From Streptosporangiaceae bacterium (GTDB lineage Bacteria; Actinomycetota; Actinomycetes; Streptosporangiales; Streptosporangiaceae), in contig JAFAZE010000066.1 of NCBI GenBank assembly GCA_019239975.1, positions 1 through 49,151 on the forward strand: a stretch of DNA of 49,151 nucleotides, in the 5' to 3' direction. Of the stretch, positions 24,007-34,100 are shown one piece after another (position 1 is the first letter of the stretch; each line of letters starts with the position of its first letter). The notes under the pieces were generated by a model that saw only the letters and a list, made by a program, of their open reading frames with translations, ran no database searches and was not told the origin of the DNA. Both the position numbers and the translations under genes were made by a program.

Positions 24007-24022
24007 ATAAAAGATCTTTTAT
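24007..24022. repeat. 16-bp AT-rich perfect palindrome
   Basis: ATAAAAGATCTTTTAT is a perfect 16-bp palindrome standing out from GC-rich flanks. It lies in the 510-bp gap before the giant secreted protein, about 360 bp from its start. Candidate regulator site; the gap (23873-24385) shows no gene. Confidence 0.45.
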
Positions 24023-24243
24023 GCCGAACGAACGGTGGTTTCCCTGAAAGGGCCGGCGGGGAACGGCCCATCGGGCTCAGCGGCCGCCGGCCCGCAGGCT
24101 GATGCGGCCGGCGCCGCCGCGCTCTCGCGCCCGCTTGCGCACGGGCGAGGTCGGGCAAGGCGGCCTGCTCGTGGAGACCGGCCTGCATAACACGACGATG
24201 GCCCGCGGTCAAGGTTTGTTCCGCGGCGGCTTCTCGCCGGAAA

Positions 24244-24294
24244 GAGTCCTGTCGCCGCGTGGCGGACAGGGCGCAGTGTGGGCCGCAAGGACTC
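24244..24294 (+). promoter_or_regulatory. Structured 5' leader candidate of the secreted GH30-type protein
   Basis: GAGTCCT (24244-24250) pairs with AGGACTC (24288-24294), while CCTGTC (24248-24253) can instead pair with GACAGG (24265-24270), giving two mutually exclusive folds about 90-140 bases before the GTG start. It matches no riboswitch class I could recognise. Confidence 0.25.
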
Positions 24295-24385
24295 CTGCCC
24301 GGTGCGGGTGGCTGGTGCAGGTGGGTCCGGGCGCTGCCGCCCGCGGCACACCGGGCGGTGCGCCATGCCGACTTGAGGAGCCATC

Positions 24386-27300
24386 GTGGCGGGTCGTTTG
24401 AGGCGGGTAGCCGTAGTTCTGCTGGCGGCTGGCGCGATGCTGGGGACGGCGGTTTCGGGCACCCTGGCGGCCGCGCGTGCGCCGGCGGGCGGACGCGGAG
24501 CGAGCTTCGCGCGGGCGCATGCTTACGGAGCTCACCCGCGGTCCGGCACGAGGCTTCCGCAGGGCGGGCACGGTCTGCCTGGCCCGCGGCCGGTGCCGCC
24601 CGGCGATGAGCTCGTCACCGGCACCGGCGATGCCGCGGGCTGGCACCTGTACGCGGCAAGCTCGGAGGACGGATGGCGGTGGCATGCGCTGGCGACCCTG
24701 CTGCCGGGCGGTGGCGGCGAGGAGAGCTGGACCGGGCAGCAGTGCCAGACCGGCGATGGCCGGTATGTGATCGCCGTGGTGGCGCCGTGGCACGCCAGCA
24801 ACTCCGAGGCGGGCATGGACGCGGGTGGTGTCGCCTACGCGGTCGGCGCGCATGACGGCAAGGTACGCCCGCTGGCGGCCGGGGTCTCGCTGGCCTACTT
24901 CAGTCCCGGATGCGGGACCGGCAGCCAGGTCGCGTTCACCACCTACCTGGGCGCCGGCCAGCGGACCACCCGGGTGAGCGTGCTGGATGCCGCCACCGGC
25001 AGGCTCGTCCGCTCGGCCACCGTGCGCGGCGAGATCACCTCGGCGGTCCCGGTTGGCGGCGCGGTCACCGCCGCGGCCGGACGCAGCCTGGTGCAGCTCC
25101 GCGGCGCCGGCGTGCACGTCATCGGCCACGCCGGCGGCCAGGCGTTCGACCTGCGGCCCAACGACACCGGCGGGGTGGACCTGCTGACCGCCGCCGGCCC
25201 CGTGGCGCGGATCTGGCGGCTGGCGGGGGGCAGGCTGCGGCCCGCGGGCGCCGGCCCGCTGGGCCGGGTTCGGCTGCTGCAAGGGCGGGCCGGGCACACC
25301 GTGGTGACCGGCGCCACGGATCTGGCGGCAGGCTCCGGCCTGGTGACGGTCCGGCCGGTGGCCGACCCGGTGCAGGCCGTCGCGTCGCTGGACGGGACGG
25401 TGGTGCTGGCGAACGCGGCGACCCGTCCCGGTAAGGGCACCCGGATGCGGGCGCTGGCCACCGCCGCCCCCGCGCTGGCGCTGGAGCCGGGGCGGGCCGG
25501 CGCGCCGCGTACCAGCCGTCCGGCCGCATCCGCCGGCCCGGTGACGGCCGCGGTGCCATCGCTGAACCTGGCGTCGCGGGCGGATCCGGGCACGGTGACG
25601 GCGGCGAACACCACCAGCCCCACCTGCGCGGTACCCCGCAACGACCTGTGGAACCAGGTGCCGCAGCCGAACTCCGCGCAGATCCGGTGGGCGGTCGGCC
25701 AGGCGGTGAACGGCTGGCTGACGCCGGGCAACATCCCAGCCCGGCCGCCGGCCGCGCAGAACTACCGGATCGGCGACGGCCAGGCCCTGCCGCCCTACTA
25801 CCCGAGCCGGGACTTCCCGCCCGGCACCATCAGCGGCCATCCCGGCGCGATCGTCCCGCCGCAGGTGATGTACGGCATCTTCGCGCAGGAGTCCAACTGG
25901 AACCAGGCCAGCTTCCATGCCCTGGCCGGGTACGGCGGCAACCCGCTGATCGCCAACTACTACGGCTCGTCCAACCCCGCCGACCCGTCCGACATCAACT
26001 ACGACAACGCCGACTGCGGCTACGGTATCGGCCAGCTCACCGACATCATGAAGACCGGCGCCCCCGGGATCAGCCAGGCCACCCAGGTCGCGGTCGCCAC
26101 CGACTACACCGAGAACACCGCGGCCGCCGCGCAGGCGCTGGTGACCAAGTGGAACCAGCTCGCCAGCCTGGGCATCACCATGAACAACGGCGACCCCGGC
26201 AAACTCGAGAACTGGTACGCCGCGATCTGGGCCTACAACAGCGGCGTGCACATGACCGCCAGCGGTGATCCCGCCAGCGGCCTGGGCTGGTTCAACAACC
26301 CCGCCAACCCCGTCTGGCTGGTGGGCCGGCACCCGTTCCTGCACACCGTCGACTCCTCCGGCAACCCGGTCGAGACCCCGACCGACGCCAGCACCCCCCA
26401 GGACTGGCCGTATCAGGAGAAGGTCTTCGGCTGGATGGAGAGCGCGCAGTTCGACCCCAATTACGACCCGAACAACCCGACCAGCCCGCCCACCGACCCG
26501 ATCCGGTACCAGGGCACCTACCACTGGGCCGACGGCACCGGCCGGTTCCTCGCGCTGCCGCCCGCGGGCAGCTTCTGCAGCCCCTCGGTCAACAACTGCA
26601 CGCCCTCGGCCATCGGCAGCGGCGACCCGTGCCCGCCCGAAAGCTCAGCCTGCTGGTGGAATGCGCCGGTGCAGTGGGCCGATTGCACCGCCGGGTGCAC
26701 TCCCGACCCCTCGGCCGGCAGCCCGCCATCCCCCGGCGCCCCGGAGCCTCCGCCCACCAGCCGGGGCATTCCCTGCGGCGACACCGGCGGGCTCGGCCCG
26801 AACACGGTCATCGTCGACGACACCGAGACCACGCAGAACCCGAACGGTCTCGACCCCAACGTCGTCGGCTGCCCGACCACCCCTTCGGGCTGGGCTCCTG
26901 GCGGGGCGTTCGCGCTCGACACCAACAACGGCACCCCGGGCCAGACCGGGCACCTGATCGGCGTCTCCGACGCCGCCGGCATCGACCTGCACCAGATCGG
27001 CGCCGGGTTCGGCGCCCACGCCTGGTTCACCCACACCCGGCCAGCGTCCGACGCGGGACGCGAAGTGGTCGCCATCTGGGTGCCCAGCCTGAGCGGCGGC
27101 GGCATCTACCGGATCAAGGCCTACGTGCCCGCCACCGGCGCCACCACCACCCGCGCCGTCTACCAGGTCCACCTGTCCTCGGGCGGCCCGGTGATCTCCC
27201 GGACCGTCAACCAGAACGCCTACGCCAACCAGTGGGTCAGCCTGGGGCTGTTTCCCCTCACCGCCACCGGCTATGTGACGCTCGGCAGCGTCACCCCGCC

Positions 27301-28963
27301 CTCCGACACCAGCCAGGGCGGCGATATCGCCTTCGACGCGCTGGCATTCACGCCGGTCGCCGGCGGCCATGGCATCACGGTCACCTCCACTCCCGGGACG
27401 GACTACTCGTTCAGCGGCTGGGGCACCTCGCTGGCTTGGTGGGCGGAGGCCATGGGCGGCAGCCCGAACACCGGCGGCGCCTGGCCGGGTGACGTTCAGG
27501 CGAAGGTGGGCAGCGCGCTGTTCGGCGCGCCGAACCTCAGCGATCCCAGCAAGAACGGCCTCGGCCTGACCGTCGTGCGCTACAACATCGGCGCCAGCCC
27601 CGCCACCCTCGCCGGCTACCCATCCTCCTGCTGGCCGCTGCGGCCCGGCGCGCAGGCGCCGGCCCCGCAGCAGTCCAGCGGCGGACCGGTCGACATCACC
27701 CTGGACAACGGGCAGCTCAGCGTGCTGAAGGCTGCCATCTCCGACATCCAGGCGGCGGGAAGCTCGCCGGAACTGGAGGCGTTCGCGAACTCGCCGCCGT
27801 GGTGGATGACCAGGTCGGGGTGCCCGCACGGGTCCAAGCCGCCGCCGGGCGACTATCCCACCGGCAACAGCCTCAGTTCGAACTTCTACGGCGCCTATCC
27901 CGCCTACCTCACCCAGGTGCTCCAGCGGTTCGAGGCGGCCGGCATCCACTTCCAGACGGTGGAGCCGTTCAACGAGCCCTGGTCCTTCCCGTGGCCGAGC
28001 GCCACCTGCTTCAACAGCGATCCCGCCAAGGACGGCTGCCAGGAGGGCGCGAACTTCGCCCCGGCGCTCCAGGACTCGCAGATTCAGGCGCTGTGCGGCG
28101 ACCTCGCGGCCGCCGGGCTCACCACCCAGATCGCCGCGCCGGACGGCAACACCGTGCACGAGACGATCAGCGACTACAACTCCTACGGCTCTGCCAGCCA
28201 GAACTGCGTAAGCCAGCTCAACACCCATGGTTACGGCAATCCCTCCACCGGCGACGAGCAGACCCTCAACGGCCTGGCCGGTGCGGGCAAAGGCCTGTGG
28301 ATGTCGGAGTACGGTACCGGCGGGCAGGCGGCCGACATGGGCTCGGCGCTCACCCTCTCCAAGCAGATCGCCCAGGACCTGACGTTCCTGCGCCCGCAGG
28401 CCTGGGTGTACTGGCAGGCCATCGAGAGGACCGGCAGCTGGGGGCTGTTCCAGGACGACTCCTTCCCGGCGAGCGCGCCGTTCAGCATGGGTATCCCGGC
28501 CACCGGCCCGGCCGTCAGCCCGACCATGCGCTACTACGCGCTCGGCCAGTACAGCGAGTTCATACGGCCGGGGTTCCGGATCCTGAGCGCCTCCGACCCC
28601 GCCAGCAGCAACTGCGGTGTCCCCGGCACCCCCACCGTCGCCGCCTACAACCCCAACGGCGGCCAGATCGTCATCGTCACCACCAACTGCGCCTCCGCCA
28701 GCCAGTCAGTGGCCTTCGACCTCAGCCAGCTCGCCGACACCGGCATCCCGGTAGGACCGGCCGCCCACGTCTACCGCACCGACCCGGAAGGCGCCCTGCT
28801 CTCCCAGCGCCAGGACATCCCGCTCACCAGCGGTCTCCTGCTGGACACCCAGCCCGCGCAGGACATCACGACCTACGTGATCGACCCGCCCGCCGCGGCG
28901 GTGCGGGCGGGGCACACCCGGTTAAGCACCAGCCGTATCGTAATGTCTCGTTCGTGGTCGTGA
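24386..28963 (+). CDS. Giant secreted protein: propeller-like, lysozyme-like, golvesin-like and GH30-type glycosidase domains
   Basis: A 1525-residue exported protein starting at GTG 24386 after GAGGAG. Signal peptide at 1-27 (RRVAVVLLAAGAMLGTAVSG). Residues 70-345 look like beta-propeller repeats. A lysozyme/transglycosylase-like domain spans about 425-690: YGIFAQESNWNQ (candidate catalytic E502), CGYGIGQLTDIM and AAIWAYNSG. A golvesin/xanthan-lyase-like beta domain covers about 850-990 (AHAWFTHTRPASD, ANQWVSLGLF). From 992 onward it resembles GH30 glycosidases: SGWGTSLAWWAEA, ANSPPWWMTRSG, acid/base E1197 in EPFNEPW, nucleophile E1308 in LWMSEYGTGG. It should bind or cut cell-wall glycan and a second beta-linked polysaccharide. 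A solute-binding lipoprotein gene follows after 22 bp. Confidence 0.8.
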   Translation: MAGRLRRVAVVLLAAGAMLGTAVSGTLAAARAPAGGRGASFARAHAYGAHPRSGTRLPQGGHGLPGPRPVPPGDELVTGTGDAAGWHLYAASSEDGWRWHALATLLPGGGGEESWTGQQCQTGDGRYVIAVVAPWHASNSEAGMDAGGVAYAVGAHDGKVRPLAAGVSLAYFSPGCGTGSQVAFTTYLGAGQRTTRVSVLDAATGRLVRSATVRGEITSAVPVGGAVTAAAGRSLVQLRGAGVHVIGHAGGQAFDLRPNDTGGVDLLTAAGPVARIWRLAGGRLRPAGAGPLGRVRLLQGRAGHTVVTGATDLAAGSGLVTVRPVADPVQAVASLDGTVVLANAATRPGKGTRMRALATAAPALALEPGRAGAPRTSRPAASAGPVTAAVPSLNLASRADPGTVTAANTTSPTCAVPRNDLWNQVPQPNSAQIRWAVGQAVNGWLTPGNIPARPPAAQNYRIGDGQALPPYYPSRDFPPGTISGHPGAIVPPQVMYGIFAQESNWNQASFHALAGYGGNPLIANYYGSSNPADPSDINYDNADCGYGIGQLTDIMKTGAPGISQATQVAVATDYTENTAAAAQALVTKWNQLASLGITMNNGDPGKLENWYAAIWAYNSGVHMTASGDPASGLGWFNNPANPVWLVGRHPFLHTVDSSGNPVETPTDASTPQDWPYQEKVFGWMESAQFDPNYDPNNPTSPPTDPIRYQGTYHWADGTGRFLALPPAGSFCSPSVNNCTPSAIGSGDPCPPESSACWWNAPVQWADCTAGCTPDPSAGSPPSPGAPEPPPTSRGIPCGDTGGLGPNTVIVDDTETTQNPNGLDPNVVGCPTTPSGWAPGGAFALDTNNGTPGQTGHLIGVSDAAGIDLHQIGAGFGAHAWFTHTRPASDAGREVVAIWVPSLSGGGIYRIKAYVPATGATTTRAVYQVHLSSGGPVISRTVNQNAYANQWVSLGLFPLTATGYVTLGSVTPPSDTSQGGDIAFDALAFTPVAGGHGITVTSTPGTDYSFSGWGTSLAWWAEAMGGSPNTGGAWPGDVQAKVGSALFGAPNLSDPSKNGLGLTVVRYNIGASPATLAGYPSSCWPLRPGAQAPAPQQSSGGPVDITLDNGQLSVLKAAISDIQAAGSSPELEAFANSPPWWMTRSGCPHGSKPPPGDYPTGNSLSSNFYGAYPAYLTQVLQRFEAAGIHFQTVEPFNEPWSFPWPSATCFNSDPAKDGCQEGANFAPALQDSQIQALCGDLAAAGLTTQIAAPDGNTVHETISDYNSYGSASQNCVSQLNTHGYGNPSTGDEQTLNGLAGAGKGLWMSEYGTGGQAADMGSALTLSKQIAQDLTFLRPQAWVYWQAIERTGSWGLFQDDSFPASAPFSMGIPATGPAVSPTMRYYALGQYSEFIRPGFRILSASDPASSNCGVPGTPTVAAYNPNGGQIVIVTTNCASASQSVAFDLSQLADTGIPVGPAAHVYRTDPEGALLSQRQDIPLTSGLLLDTQPAQDITTYVIDPPAAAVRAGHTRLSTSRIVMSRSWS

Positions 28964-28985
28964 CGAAGCGGAGAGGACAGCTCTC

Positions 28986-30320
28986 ATGCCCGTTCATCCG
29001 GCCAGGCCGGGGAAAAGGTTCTTGCTGGTTTACTGCCTCATGGCCGTGATCGTGGTGCCCGGGGCGGCATGCGGCTCAAGTAGCGGCTCTTCGCCATCCG
29101 GCTCAGGAACGCTGAAGATCATCACCTGGGTGAACCCGCCTGCCCTTGCCGCGCTCAAGACGATCGACGCAGAGTTCCACAAGAAATACCCGGCAATCAA
29201 TGTGCAACTGCAGACAGCCGCCAACGTCAACGGCCCGTACGAGACCCTATTGCAGCAGACGGTCGACACGGGCTCCGCTGACATCGTCACGACAGCGGAT
29301 CCGTTCCAGCCGCTACCGCGGCATCAGACCCGCTCCAGCATGACTCCGCTGCAGTACTGGTCCACCAGCGGGGTGTTCGCGCCGCTCAACGGGCAGAATT
29401 TCCTGTCCGCCTACACTCCAGCCGCAATCGCGGCCGAGACATACAAAGGCCGGGTCTACGGCGTGGTCTCCGGGTCCTACCAGGAGGGAGTTTTCTATAA
29501 TAAAGCGATCTTCGCCAGATACCATCTGGGCGTACCGGCGACCTACACACAGTTCCTCGGCGTGCTGCGGACCCTCAAGTCCCACAGCGTCACCCCGATG
29601 TTCCTCGGACTTGGCAACGTAGGCCCGGTCTACCTGCAGTTTCTCTACTACGAGACGATGATCGACTTGTGGTACCCGCATGCACCCGGCGGCAACCTGG
29701 CCCAGGACCTGGAAAGCGGCGTCGTCAAATGGACGAGCCCATACTTTACCCAGGCGATGAACGAGGAGAGGACGCTGGCCCAGTATCTCGAGCCTGACTA
29801 CACCGGCGTGCCATGGGAGGCCATGCCCGGCGACTTCGCCAAGGGCTCTGCCGCGATGCTGCTCGACGGCTCATGGGATCTCGCTACGATCCAGCAGGCG
29901 AACCCGTCCCTGCAGGCCGGGTTCTTCCCCCTGCCCGCGAGCAATGTCGTTCAGGACAACCAACCGTGTGTCGGCGACAACCTGACCTTTGAGGTTCTTC
30001 GCGGTGCGGCAAATAAAGCGGCTGCGCTAAAATGGCTGCAGTTCTTCTCCACGGCTTCGGTTTACGCCCAGTATGTCAACATCACTGGCATCTCACCCAG
30101 TCAGAGCAGGGGTTCCTTCAGCAGTTACTCAGCGAGGGTACTTGGGTCGTGGTTCGGCAAAGGCGTGAACCTGGACGTGTTCTATCCTCTGCTCGCTGGA
30201 AGCAACGGCTACTACGACCAGTCAGCCCACTGGCCTGACCTGCAGCTTGACGTCATCCAGGGGGCGAGGACTCCCGCGCAGGCGCAGGCCCTGTACCAGA
30301 GCGCCTGGACCGCGCCGTAG
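28986..30320 (+). CDS. Extracellular solute-binding lipoprotein, ABC sugar-uptake type
   Basis: A 444-residue family 1 solute-binding protein. The signal sequence ends VVPGAAC-GSSSGSS, a lipobox-like site with an unusual Gly at -3, followed by a Ser/Gly linker. Mature motifs: LKIITWVNPPALAAL, FHKKYPAINVQLQ, YGVVSGSYQEGVFYNKAIF (family YN hinge), FAKGSAAMLLDGSWDLATI and ALKWLQFFSTASVYAQYV. Such proteins hand sugars or oligosaccharides to ABC permeases, but no permease or ATPase is nearby. Placed 22 bp after the GH30-type protein with GGAGAGGA ahead of its ATG, it may capture the sugars that enzyme releases. Two hairpins follow the stop. Confidence 0.87.
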   Translation: MPVHPARPGKRFLLVYCLMAVIVVPGAACGSSSGSSPSGSGTLKIITWVNPPALAALKTIDAEFHKKYPAINVQLQTAANVNGPYETLLQQTVDTGSADIVTTADPFQPLPRHQTRSSMTPLQYWSTSGVFAPLNGQNFLSAYTPAAIAAETYKGRVYGVVSGSYQEGVFYNKAIFARYHLGVPATYTQFLGVLRTLKSHSVTPMFLGLGNVGPVYLQFLYYETMIDLWYPHAPGGNLAQDLESGVVKWTSPYFTQAMNEERTLAQYLEPDYTGVPWEAMPGDFAKGSAAMLLDGSWDLATIQQANPSLQAGFFPLPASNVVQDNQPCVGDNLTFEVLRGAANKAAALKWLQFFSTASVYAQYVNITGISPSQSRGSFSSYSARVLGSWFGKGVNLDVFYPLLAGSNGYYDQSAHWPDLQLDVIQGARTPAQAQALYQSAWTAP

Positions 30321-30322
30321 CT

Positions 30323-30351
30323 GCCCGGACGCCGCACCGCGGCGTCCGGGC
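30323..30351 (+). terminator. Strong hairpin terminator after the solute-binding protein gene
   Basis: GCCCGGACGCCGC (30323-30335) and GCGGCGTCCGGGC (30339-30351) form a perfect 13-bp stem with a three-base loop, starting two bases after the TAG. No U-tract, as is common in actinobacteria. Confidence 0.75.
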
Positions 30352-30385
30352 GGCGACTGGATGGGGGCTGCCCGCCCGTTCTGCG

Positions 30386-30424
30386 GCGGTTATGCCCCTG
30401 CCACGTCCGCGGGGGCATAACCGC
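30386..30424. terminator. Second hairpin between convergent genes
   Basis: GCGGTTATGCCCC (30386-30398) pairs perfectly with GGGGCATAACCGC (30412-30424) across a 13-base loop. It sits between the solute-binding protein gene and the converging DUF2690 gene, so it can end transcription in either direction. Confidence 0.65.
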
Positions 30425-30474
30425 TGTTCCAGATAACCGGGGGAAGGGGATGTGAGAACGGCGCCGGGCTTCGG

Positions 30475-31113
30475 TCAGTGCCAGTGCGTGCACCACTGCT
30501 GGACGCCCGATATCGAATAGCATGCTTGCGCAAGATACCGGCCGTCGACCATCGTGGTGAAACTCCACCAGTGCAGGCCGCTCCCGTCTGTCCAGTTCGG
30601 GCCGATCCCAATGAGGTTGTCATTGGCCGCAGGACTTTGGCTGTGGATCGCCAGCCAGCCCTCGGTGGCGTAACTGCCCTGCGAGAACTGTGCCCAGTTG
30701 GCGTTGCAGTCTCTGGAGTACATCAGCTGCAGCGTCCCCTGCTCGGTGCCTCCTGTGTCCGGGTCTTGCCAGCTGACGGGAACACTCTCCACGACAAAGG
30801 AACCCTCGAGGCCGCATTGTGTGTCGTCGGGCGCGACGTAACCGGTAGCGCCGTTCGCCAGTGCCCAATCGCCATGGTAGGGCCCGTGGAGATCGCAGCT
30901 CTGCGCGCCGCATTCGGCAGCAAGCGCGCTGCCGGCGGTGATGACTGACCCGGGGACCAGGAGACAGAGGATGAGGCCTGTCAGGATCATCCTGCGACGC
31001 ATTCCCCGGCCCCGCCGCTTTTCGGATGGAACCATCTCCGTGGCCCTGTCCGCCCGGTTATCTGCCGCGATCCGCGGGCGATGCCGGGCGCGCAGGTGCT
31101 TGACGTAATGCAT
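30475..31113 (-). CDS. Secreted DUF2690-like protein
   Basis: A 212-residue exported protein. The ATG at 31113 follows AAAGGAAAG and is 21 bp after the stop of the upstream SGNH protein; this leaves a long basic leader before the signal helix MILTGLILCLLVPGSVITAG and cleavage near ALAAECG. The mature part has paired cysteines (AECGAQSCDLHG, TQCGLEGSF, SRDCNANWAQF, AQACYSIS, QWCTHW) and GTLQLMYSRDCNANWAQF, matching the DUF2690 core LxYSxxCxxxWA. Function of that domain is unknown. It is last in a five-gene operon of exported proteins. Confidence 0.72.
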   Translation of the reverse strand: MHYVKHLRARHRPRIAADNRADRATEMVPSEKRRGRGMRRRMILTGLILCLLVPGSVITAGSALAAECGAQSCDLHGPYHGDWALANGATGYVAPDDTQCGLEGSFVVESVPVSWQDPDTGGTEQGTLQLMYSRDCNANWAQFSQGSYATEGWLAIHSQSPAANDNLIGIGPNWTDGSGLHWWSFTTMVDGRYLAQACYSISGVQQWCTHWH

Positions 31114-31134
31114 TACTTTCCTTTCGAAGGATTT

Positions 31135-34100
31135 CTAGGGGATGTCGCTGAGGTAGTTCCTGAGGTCATGAGCTACCTTGGTGTAGCCCCCAGCGGTGGG
31201 ATGGAACGAGTTATTGAGGGTGTGCTTGTCCGACTGGTCGACTGTAGTGAGATTGTTCAGGTACGGGTCGCTCGTGCACAGCTCGTGGCCCTGGAATGCG
31301 TTTTCCTCATTGAGGTAGCTGACGCCGGCGCTGGTGGCCGCGGCCGTGAGCATCTGGTCCAGCTGATGACCTCTGGCCATAAGCCAGGCGACATCAGTTT
31401 GCGAAAATGGAGTGCACGTCCAGGAATTGGAGTTGAAGGCGACCGGGTAGAGGATGACCACAATAGTGGTGCCCGCCGGGACCGCGGCCTTTATGTCCTG
31501 CAGCGCCCGGGTCACCGGGGCCTGCAGGCCGTTGATCGTTTTCTGGAGCTGATCGGAGCCGTCGGGGTTGGTATAAGCCTGCTGGCAGCTCAGGTGGGTG
31601 ACGCACGTCGTAAGAACGCTCGCGAAGCCGGAGTCATCGATACCGAGGCTCACCGTCACCAGCTTCGGCGCCGGGATCTGGCGGAGCACGTCGACCTGTG
31701 ACGCGGGCTCGCCGGCGGCCCCGGTGCCGCCGTTCCAGGAATAGCTGGACCCGGAAGGCGCTGCCGGCGTGGTGTAGGGCGAGCCCGGGTTGAAGTAGAT
31801 GGTGCCGTCGGGTCCTTTCGCCCAGTGGATGTTGTCGAGGTCCTGCAGTGTGCCTCCCGAGCAGGCGAGGTGAACAACCGCCGTACTGGGGAAGGTCTGC
31901 GTGAGCGCCGCGTACTGACGGGGGAAGCCGTTGCTGGACCGGTGGCACATGTTGTCCGCGGGAGCGCCGTCTGACTGGAGGACGTCAGTGCCCTCGTCCC
32001 ATGGCCCGAAAGTGCCCTCTCCCGATGAGTACGAGTCGCCGAGCGCGACATAGGACTCTTGCGGGACAGGGGTGAAGGCCATGGCGCTGAACGCGATGTC
32101 GGCGCCCTGGCTGGCATCGGACGCGGGGGTGATGCTGCTGAGGGTGACTGACTGGCCCGGGACCATGGGGTAGTAGCCGATGCTGACCCACTGGTTGCTG
32201 TGGTTGTTCTGGCTGACGGTCCGGCGGTAGGTTCCGTCGACGAGATAGGTGGCGTGGGTGGTGGTCGCGCCCGGGGTGGGGATGAAGACGCGGATCTCGT
32301 AGATGCCCGAGCCGGGGAGGCTGGGCGTCCACCGGCCGCCGGCCGCGTGGGCGGCGTCGGAGGCGGGACGGGTATGGGTGAACCAGGTGTGCCCGCCGAA
32401 ACCGGCACCGAGCTGGTGCAGGTCGATGCTGGGCAGGTCGGACGGGCCGATCTCCAGGCCGCTGGTGCTGATCAGCTCGAACAGGCCGCTGTTGTGCCAG
32501 TTACGGGTGGCGCCGTCCGGGCAGCCGACCACGTTGGGGGCCAGGTACTGCGGGTTCTGATCGGCGAGCGCCGTATCGGCAACGATAATCGCGTCAGATG
32601 GCAGGTCAGACGGGCTGTTGATCTCGTCGCAGACCACGGAACGGCTGGTGGGCGCGGGCTCGGGCGCGCTCGGCGAGCTGATGGTGAACGTCCCGCTTGT
32701 GCAGGCCGCGGAACAGCTGGCCCACTGGACGGGCTGGTTCCACCAGCAGGCTGAGTTCTCGCTCGGGCACGGGTCGCTGTGACCAATCTGGGTGCTGTCG
32801 CAGCTGTTGACCGACAAGACGCAGAAAGTACCGATGGGCGGGATGGCCAGGACGTCGCCGAGCGGGGTGAACCGGAAGGAGGAAGGGTTGCTGGGGTCGA
32901 ACTGGCCGCCCTGGATCCAGCCGAGCACCTTCTCCTGGTAGGGCCAGTCCTGCGGGGTGTCAGCGTCGGTGTAGCTGGTGCAGCTGCTGTCGGCGCACAG
33001 GAACGGGTGACGGCTGGCCGGGTAGATCGGGTTGGCCGGGTTGTTCAGCCACCCCAGCCCGTTGGCCGGGTCACCGCTGGAGGTCAGGTGCACGCCGCTG
33101 TTGTAGGCCCAGATCGCGGCGTACCAGTTCTCGATCTTGGCCGGGTCGCCGTTGTTCATCAGGTCGCCGAGGCTGGCCAGCTGGTTCCACTTGCCCACCA
33201 GGGTGCTGACGCTCGCGGCGATGTTTTCGGCGTAGTCGACCGCGATCGCGGTCTGGGTATCGATGTTCGCTGCACCGGCTTTCATCAGGTCGGTGATCTG
33301 GGCTATCCCGTAACCGCAGTCGGCGTTGGCGTAGTTGATGTCAGTCGGGCTGGCCGGGTCAGTGGAGCCGTAGTAGTTGGCGACCAGCGGGTTGCCGCCG
33401 TACCCGGCCAGCGCGTGGAAGCTCGCCTGGTTCCAGTTGGACTCCTGGGCGAGGATGCCGTAGACCACCTGCGGCGGCACCACCGCGCCCGGGTGCCCGG
33501 CGATCGCCGGGGGCGGGAAGTCGCTGCTGGGATAGAACTGCGGAAGCTGCTGGCTGTCCCCTATCCGGTAGTCCTGCGGGCTCGCGGGCCGCGCGAGGAT
33601 ATTGCCGGGCCCCAGCCACCCGCGCACCGCCTGCTGCACGGCCCACTGGATCTGCGCGGAATTCGGCTGCGGCACCTGCGTCCACAGGTCGTTGCGCGGC
33701 ACCGCGCACGCGGGCGTCGTGGTGTTCGCCGCGGTTGTCCGCCGCCCGGCTGCCTCTTTCGCGCTGGCAGGTTTCGCGCTGGCAGACGGGCCGGCACCGG
33801 CAGCCAGGTTCAGCCGCGGCGTGGCGCTGCTTGACCCGCCGCTCGCCTGGCCGCCGGACGCGGCAGGCTGCCGCAGCGTTGTATGGCCGCCCAGGGACAC
33901 GGCCAGCGGCGGCGATCCGGCCAGCGGCGGCGATCCGGCCGGTGCCGGGATTCGCCGCAGGCCGCCGGCTACCGGGCCGGTGCCCGTGACCAGGTTGCGG
34001 CCGTCCAGGCCGGCGAACAGCCGTACCCGTGCCAGCGGCCCGCTGGCGACCTGCCGGGCGGCTGCGCCTGTCAGGCGCCACACGCCGGCCGCGCGGCCGC

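Noticed and set aside
24200..24385. Possible cyclic dinucleotide or cobalamin riboswitch before the secreted protein
   Set aside because: None of the conserved core boxes I know for these classes is present; kept only as an unnamed structured leader.
26645..28228. 527-codon minus-strand open frame
   Set aside because: Antisense shadow of the GH30-type secreted protein, Gly/Arg/Val-rich with no domain.
32779..33834. 351-codon plus-strand ORF
   Set aside because: Antisense to the lysozyme-like part of the SGNH protein; composition typical of a reverse-complement frame.
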